Positions 63,001 through 64,000 of a stretch of 64,000 nucleotides of DNA are shown here, piece after piece. The stretch is taken from the NCBI GenBank assembly GCA_023333565.1, contig JAJKFH010000209.1, forward strand, positions 1,162,001 to 1,226,000, written 5' to 3'. How positions within the stretch are numbered: the first letter of the stretch is position 1; each line of letters begins with the position of its first letter. Source of the stretch: Puffinus mauretanicus (taxonomy: Eukaryota; Chordata; Aves; Procellariiformes; Procellariidae). The position numbers were made by a program, and so were the translations under genes. The notes beneath the pieces are model-generated. The model made no database searches. It saw only the letters and a program-made list of their open reading frames with translations, and was not told the DNA's origin.

Positions 63001-64000
63001 TTTCGGCATGATTTGTTGTGTAACCAGAAGGTTAATTGAGCGTAAGAAACATGTAAACATTCAGAAACTGTGTGTGTGCAGATAATTCATAATGAAAGGT
63101 TTCTTCATTTCCTGTTATTTCTTGATAGATGTCTCTTCACCGTTTAAAATAATGATTTGACTAAATGAAATCCAGTTCCGTGCATTATAATTATCCTCTC
63201 CTCCACTACCATAGGGTAGCTCCTGTATTGCGGTGCATCTCATCATACTAGTTTTTATGTCATTACTGCGCCAAGTTTGCCGAGAAACGTACAGGGAAAG
63301 GAGCTCACTAAGGACTAGAATAGGATTCACACATACTTATGGGATAGTTTGTGTAGACAGTAACTTTGAAGCTTTTCCAGATCTACTATTTGAATGGGAA
63401 ATGAGAGTTATTACTGACTTCATTAGCAAGACCTATTACTTTGTCTGTAGATTTAAAAGCTCTGAAGATCATAGTGAGCTCTCTTCCTTCTGTAAATATA
63501 TCTGCAGAAATATGCATGTAAAAAATACACTTCATCACTAAAGTTATATATGTTTGTACAGATTCTATATTAAACTGGGTGTTTATAATTGACAATTTAA
63601 TATTCCAAAAAATCTCTTCATATTCCAGAAGAATAATTTATATATTAATAAATATGCAGTATTCATTGGCTGACAGATAGGAACAACACTGAAAAAATAA
63701 AAATGATTGTGTAATGCCGAAATGTCATTTGCTTTTAGTAAGATAGTTGAAACGAAAACAAAAAAGGACAAAAAACTCTAAAACTGATACAGCACTGGGA
63801 ATTCAGCTGTATCTCAGCATTTGCATTAACTGTGGCAGAAGGACTTCTCAATTAGGTTATCAAAGAATTAACAAAGTAGCTGTAATAGTCCCTAACTATT
63901 CACAAAACAATAGTAGACTACATAACTTTTTCTTTGATTGTGAATTTGCTGAATGATAAATGTTGTTTGACTACTTTGAGGAGAACAGAAAGTTCAAACC
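60094..64000 (+). other. NUBPL: NUBPL intron 8, 5' part
   Basis: The donor is GTAAGC. I looked for the next NUBPL exon (strand before the CPxC cysteines) and did not find it in these 3.9 kb. The exon frame stays open past the donor to a stop at 60325-60327, so an unspliced transcript would add about 77 residues. No transposon that I can name is present; the rest is AT-rich and unremarkable. Confidence 0.82.

Noticed and set aside
60094..64000. Searched for the next NUBPL exon (CPxC region)
   Set aside because: No sequence encoding the expected strand and cysteine pair with splice sites was found; it must lie beyond the window.

Overview
The window is vertebrate nuclear DNA, almost certainly from a bird. 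It is AT-rich, contains split genes with GT-AG introns, has no operons, and carries several CR1 LINE fragments with the characteristic 3' end (8-bp ATTCTATG-type repeats), a solo LTR of the avian endogenous-retrovirus type and faint traces of old amniote SINEs. The CR1 and LTR types suggest a bird outside the galliforms, but I cannot name the species.

One host protein-coding gene spans the whole window on the + strand: NUBPL (IND1), the mitochondrial P-loop NTPase that helps assemble iron-sulfur clusters into respiratory complex I. The window opens inside one exon (1-27) and holds five complete exons: 13226-13316, 27474-27513, 27604-27694, 47441-47534 and 60008-60093. They join in frame with consistent split codons and give about 143 codons. 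These correspond to exons 3 (end) to 8 in human numbering as I remember it. The nucleotide-binding P-loop lies upstream of the window; the switch/Walker B parts are inside it; the cysteine-pair part and the C-terminus lie beyond the right edge.

The rest is intron. Intron 3 (28-13225) holds a 5'-truncated antisense CR1 with a 419-codon reverse-transcriptase ORF (4119 to about 5760) and a MIR-like trace near 3000. Intron 4 (13317-27473) holds an old antisense CR1 (14465-14890), a sense CR1 with an internal deletion fusing endonuclease to reverse transcriptase (about 20105-21552), a MIR-like trace near 22800 and an antisense solo LTR (about 23728-24300). Intron 5 is only 90 bp. Intron 6 (27695-47440) holds an old CR1 tail (33553-33728), a tRNA-SINE-like inverted repeat, a two-copy unclassified repeat (34673-35020 and 37898-38287) and some candidate regulatory motifs. 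Intron 7 (47535-60007) holds another CR1 tail (about 48255-48460), a long polypyrimidine tract, a 24-nt perfect AT palindrome and a CpG-rich patch (58640-58900). Intron 8 begins at 60094 and runs off the end.

I did not find a clearly new biological system. The best leads are the two-copy unclassified repeat, the CpG-rich intronic patch, a hairpin with an RFX-like half-site near 28890, and two or three non-repeat ORFs that may be chance.
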